Source: Candidatus Bathyarchaeota archaeon (lineage in GTDB: Archaea > Thermoproteota > Bathyarchaeia > Bathyarchaeales > Bathycorpusculaceae). From it: a DNA stretch of 7,289 nucleotides. Every line of letters begins with the position of its first letter. Position 1 is the first letter of the stretch. Below are positions 6,378 through 7,289 of the stretch, piece by piece. The notes beneath the pieces are model-generated. The model worked only from the letters and a program-made list of their open reading frames with translations, was not told where the DNA came from and did not search any database. Where the stretch lies: contig JAGTQT010000070.1 of NCBI GenBank assembly GCA_018396615.1, forward strand, positions 1 to 7,289, written 5' to 3'. Both the position numbers and the translations under genes were made by a program.

Positions 6378-6620
6378 ATGAAAGGAGTACTAGTATTTCT
6401 AACAGTGTTTCTTACAGTACTTGCTGCTTCAATAGCTTATCCAGCCATGCCTCCGGGAAGACAGATATATGACGCCATTAATGTCCCCGATACTGATTAC
6501 CCTGTGCTCGGCATTCCTGCAACCGTTTTAATAATAGCGGTTTTTAACGCCGTGATCTATGGAATAATTGCGTGGTTAGTTTTCACGGTTGCTGAAAAGG
6601 CACGGAAACCAAAGCCGTAG
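6378..6620 (+). CDS. Small two-helix membrane protein, function unknown
   Basis: I do not recognise the family. The 80-residue product has a hydrophobic N-terminal helix (about 3-20), a polar stretch of about 25 residues rich in Pro and Asp (PAMPPGRQIYDAINVPDTDYP), and a second hydrophobic helix (about 46-70, starting at IPATVLIIAV). It ends in a basic tail (KARKPKP). By the positive-inside rule the tail is inside and the middle loop outside. The first helix could instead be a cleavable signal, with a possible site after ASIA. It has a reasonable Shine-Dalgarno (AAGGA, 6364-6368) and a promoter-like region, which supports a real gene despite its size. It lies on the strand opposite hutI and hutU, between them: divergent from hutU and convergent with hutI, 10 bases from the hutI stop. 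A role in transport or in a membrane complex is possible but not shown. Confidence 0.75.
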   Translation: MKGVLVFLTVFLTVLAASIAYPAMPPGRQIYDAINVPDTDYPVLGIPATVLIIAVFNAVIYGIIAWLVFTVAEKARKPKP

Positions 6621-6630
6621 TTGTTCGCTT

Positions 6631-7289
6631 TTACTCAACTCTTCCGAGAACTATCTGTTCGCCACGTTTTTCTTCTTTATCAACCACTATTCTGCCGTTC
6701 TTGATAACCTTGTCTACAAGGTTGGATCCAAACCGGTAGCCTAGATTCTTGTGATTAGGGATATCCAGAATTAGTATATCCGCTTTCTTGCCAATCTCTA
6801 AGCTACCAACTTCTGATGCCTCATTTACTGCATGAGCAGCATTAATTGTGGCCGCTGTTATTGCCTCAGCCGGTGTTAACCGCATGAAGTTGCAAGCAAA
6901 ACCTATGACCAGCTGCATGTTTTCGATCCAGCAGCTTGGGCTAAAGTCAGAGCCCAGAGCCACAGGCACGCCGAGGTCAATGATTCTTCTTGCGTCTGCG
7001 AACTTGTTATTCATTAGGCTGAAAGCCGCTGCAGGCAATAAAACTGCGATCACATCTTTCTTGGCCATGGCTCTTAGTCCTTCGTCACAGGAATAAAGTA
7101 GGTGGTCAGCTGAAACCGCTTCGACATCAGCAGCAAGTTCTGCGCCTCCCAGCATGCTTAGCTCGTCTGCATGAACCTTTGGTTTCAAGTTGAAGCTTTT
7201 TCCTGCGATAAGTATGCGTCTACTTTGTTCCAAGTTGAAGACGCCTTTCTCGCAGAAAACATCGCAAAACTCTGCCAAACCCTTCTCAG
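6631..7289 (-). CDS. hutI: Imidazolonepropionase, C-terminal part (start outside window)
   Basis: HutI opens the imidazolone ring to N-formimino-L-glutamate, the third step of histidine degradation, using one metal ion in an amidohydrolase barrel. The window holds about 218 residues, roughly the C-terminal half. Seen: FCDVFCEKGVF, KVHADEL (His at 7173-7171, Glu three residues on), AVSADHL, and ALGSDFSPS (Asp at 6948-6946). These correspond to the metal- and substrate-binding His, Glu, His and Asp of the family (His249, Glu252, His272 and Asp324 in Bacillus subtilis, from memory). Then come LTPAEAITAATINAAHAV and the closing beta-sandwich signature GSLEIGKKADILILD. The frame is open through to the window edge, with EKGL preceding the TTG at 7278, so that TTG is internal and not a start. 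The first metal ligands (HxH) lie outside. It is the expected partner of hutU on the same strand. Confidence 0.95.
   Translation of the reverse strand, partial: EKGLAEFCDVFCEKGVFNLEQSRRILIAGKSFNLKPKVHADELSMLGGAELAADVEAVSADHLLYSCDEGLRAMAKKDVIAVLLPAAAFSLMNNKFADARRIIDLGVPVALGSDFSPSCWIENMQLVIGFACNFMRLTPAEAITAATINAAHAVNEASEVGSLEIGKKADILILDIPNHKNLGYRFGSNLVDKVIKNGRIVVDKEEKRGEQIVLGRVE

Noticed and set aside
6631..7278. hutI starting at TTG 7278
   Set aside because: The frame stays open to the window edge with family-like residues (EKGL), and the product would lack the first half of the amidohydrolase barrel.

Overview
The window looks archaeal. It carries an intact group II chaperonin (thermosome) with a Gly/Met-rich tail, an archaeal two-domain Sua5, TATA-like elements about 25-35 bases ahead of likely transcript starts, and ribosome binding sites of the GGAGG and GGTGAT types. 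The thermosome and Sua5 sequences suggest a Bathyarchaeia/Crenarchaeota-like (TACK) lineage. That placement is an inference from recalled sequences, not from a search.

Layout. Positions 1-288 are rearranged. Read on the minus strand they hold the C-terminal end of a CBS-domain protein (288 to 145), a short intergenic region with a TATA-like box and a Shine-Dalgarno, and the first 23 codons of sua5 (70 to 1). The rest of sua5 continues on the plus strand from about 276 to 1286. A 14-base inverted repeat (1-14 and 275-288) marks the junction. Flipping 1-288 would restore a 355-codon sua5 with a textbook N-terminus. Then follow the thermosome gene (1365-3026, plus) with its own promoter and a T-rich terminator, and a serine hydrolase of the beta-lactamase/CubicO family (3173-4567, plus), probably on a leaderless transcript. 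Convergent to it is urocanate hydratase hutU (4611-6266, minus). A two-helix, 80-residue membrane protein of unknown function (6378-6620, plus) is divergent from hutU. The window ends inside imidazolonepropionase hutI (6631-7289, minus, start outside the window).

Function. sua5 makes the threonylcarbamoyl-AMP used for tRNA t6A37, and the thermosome folds proteins; both are housekeeping. hutU and hutI are consecutive steps of histidine degradation (urocanate to imidazolonepropionate to formiminoglutamate), which suggests use of amino acids or peptides. The serine hydrolase could act on peptides, but nothing here proves a link.

The main discovery is the inverted sua5 N-terminus. It is either a fold-back chimera at a contig end (more likely, since sua5 is usually essential) or a real small inversion. 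No CRISPR array, tRNA, rRNA or insertion sequence was seen.
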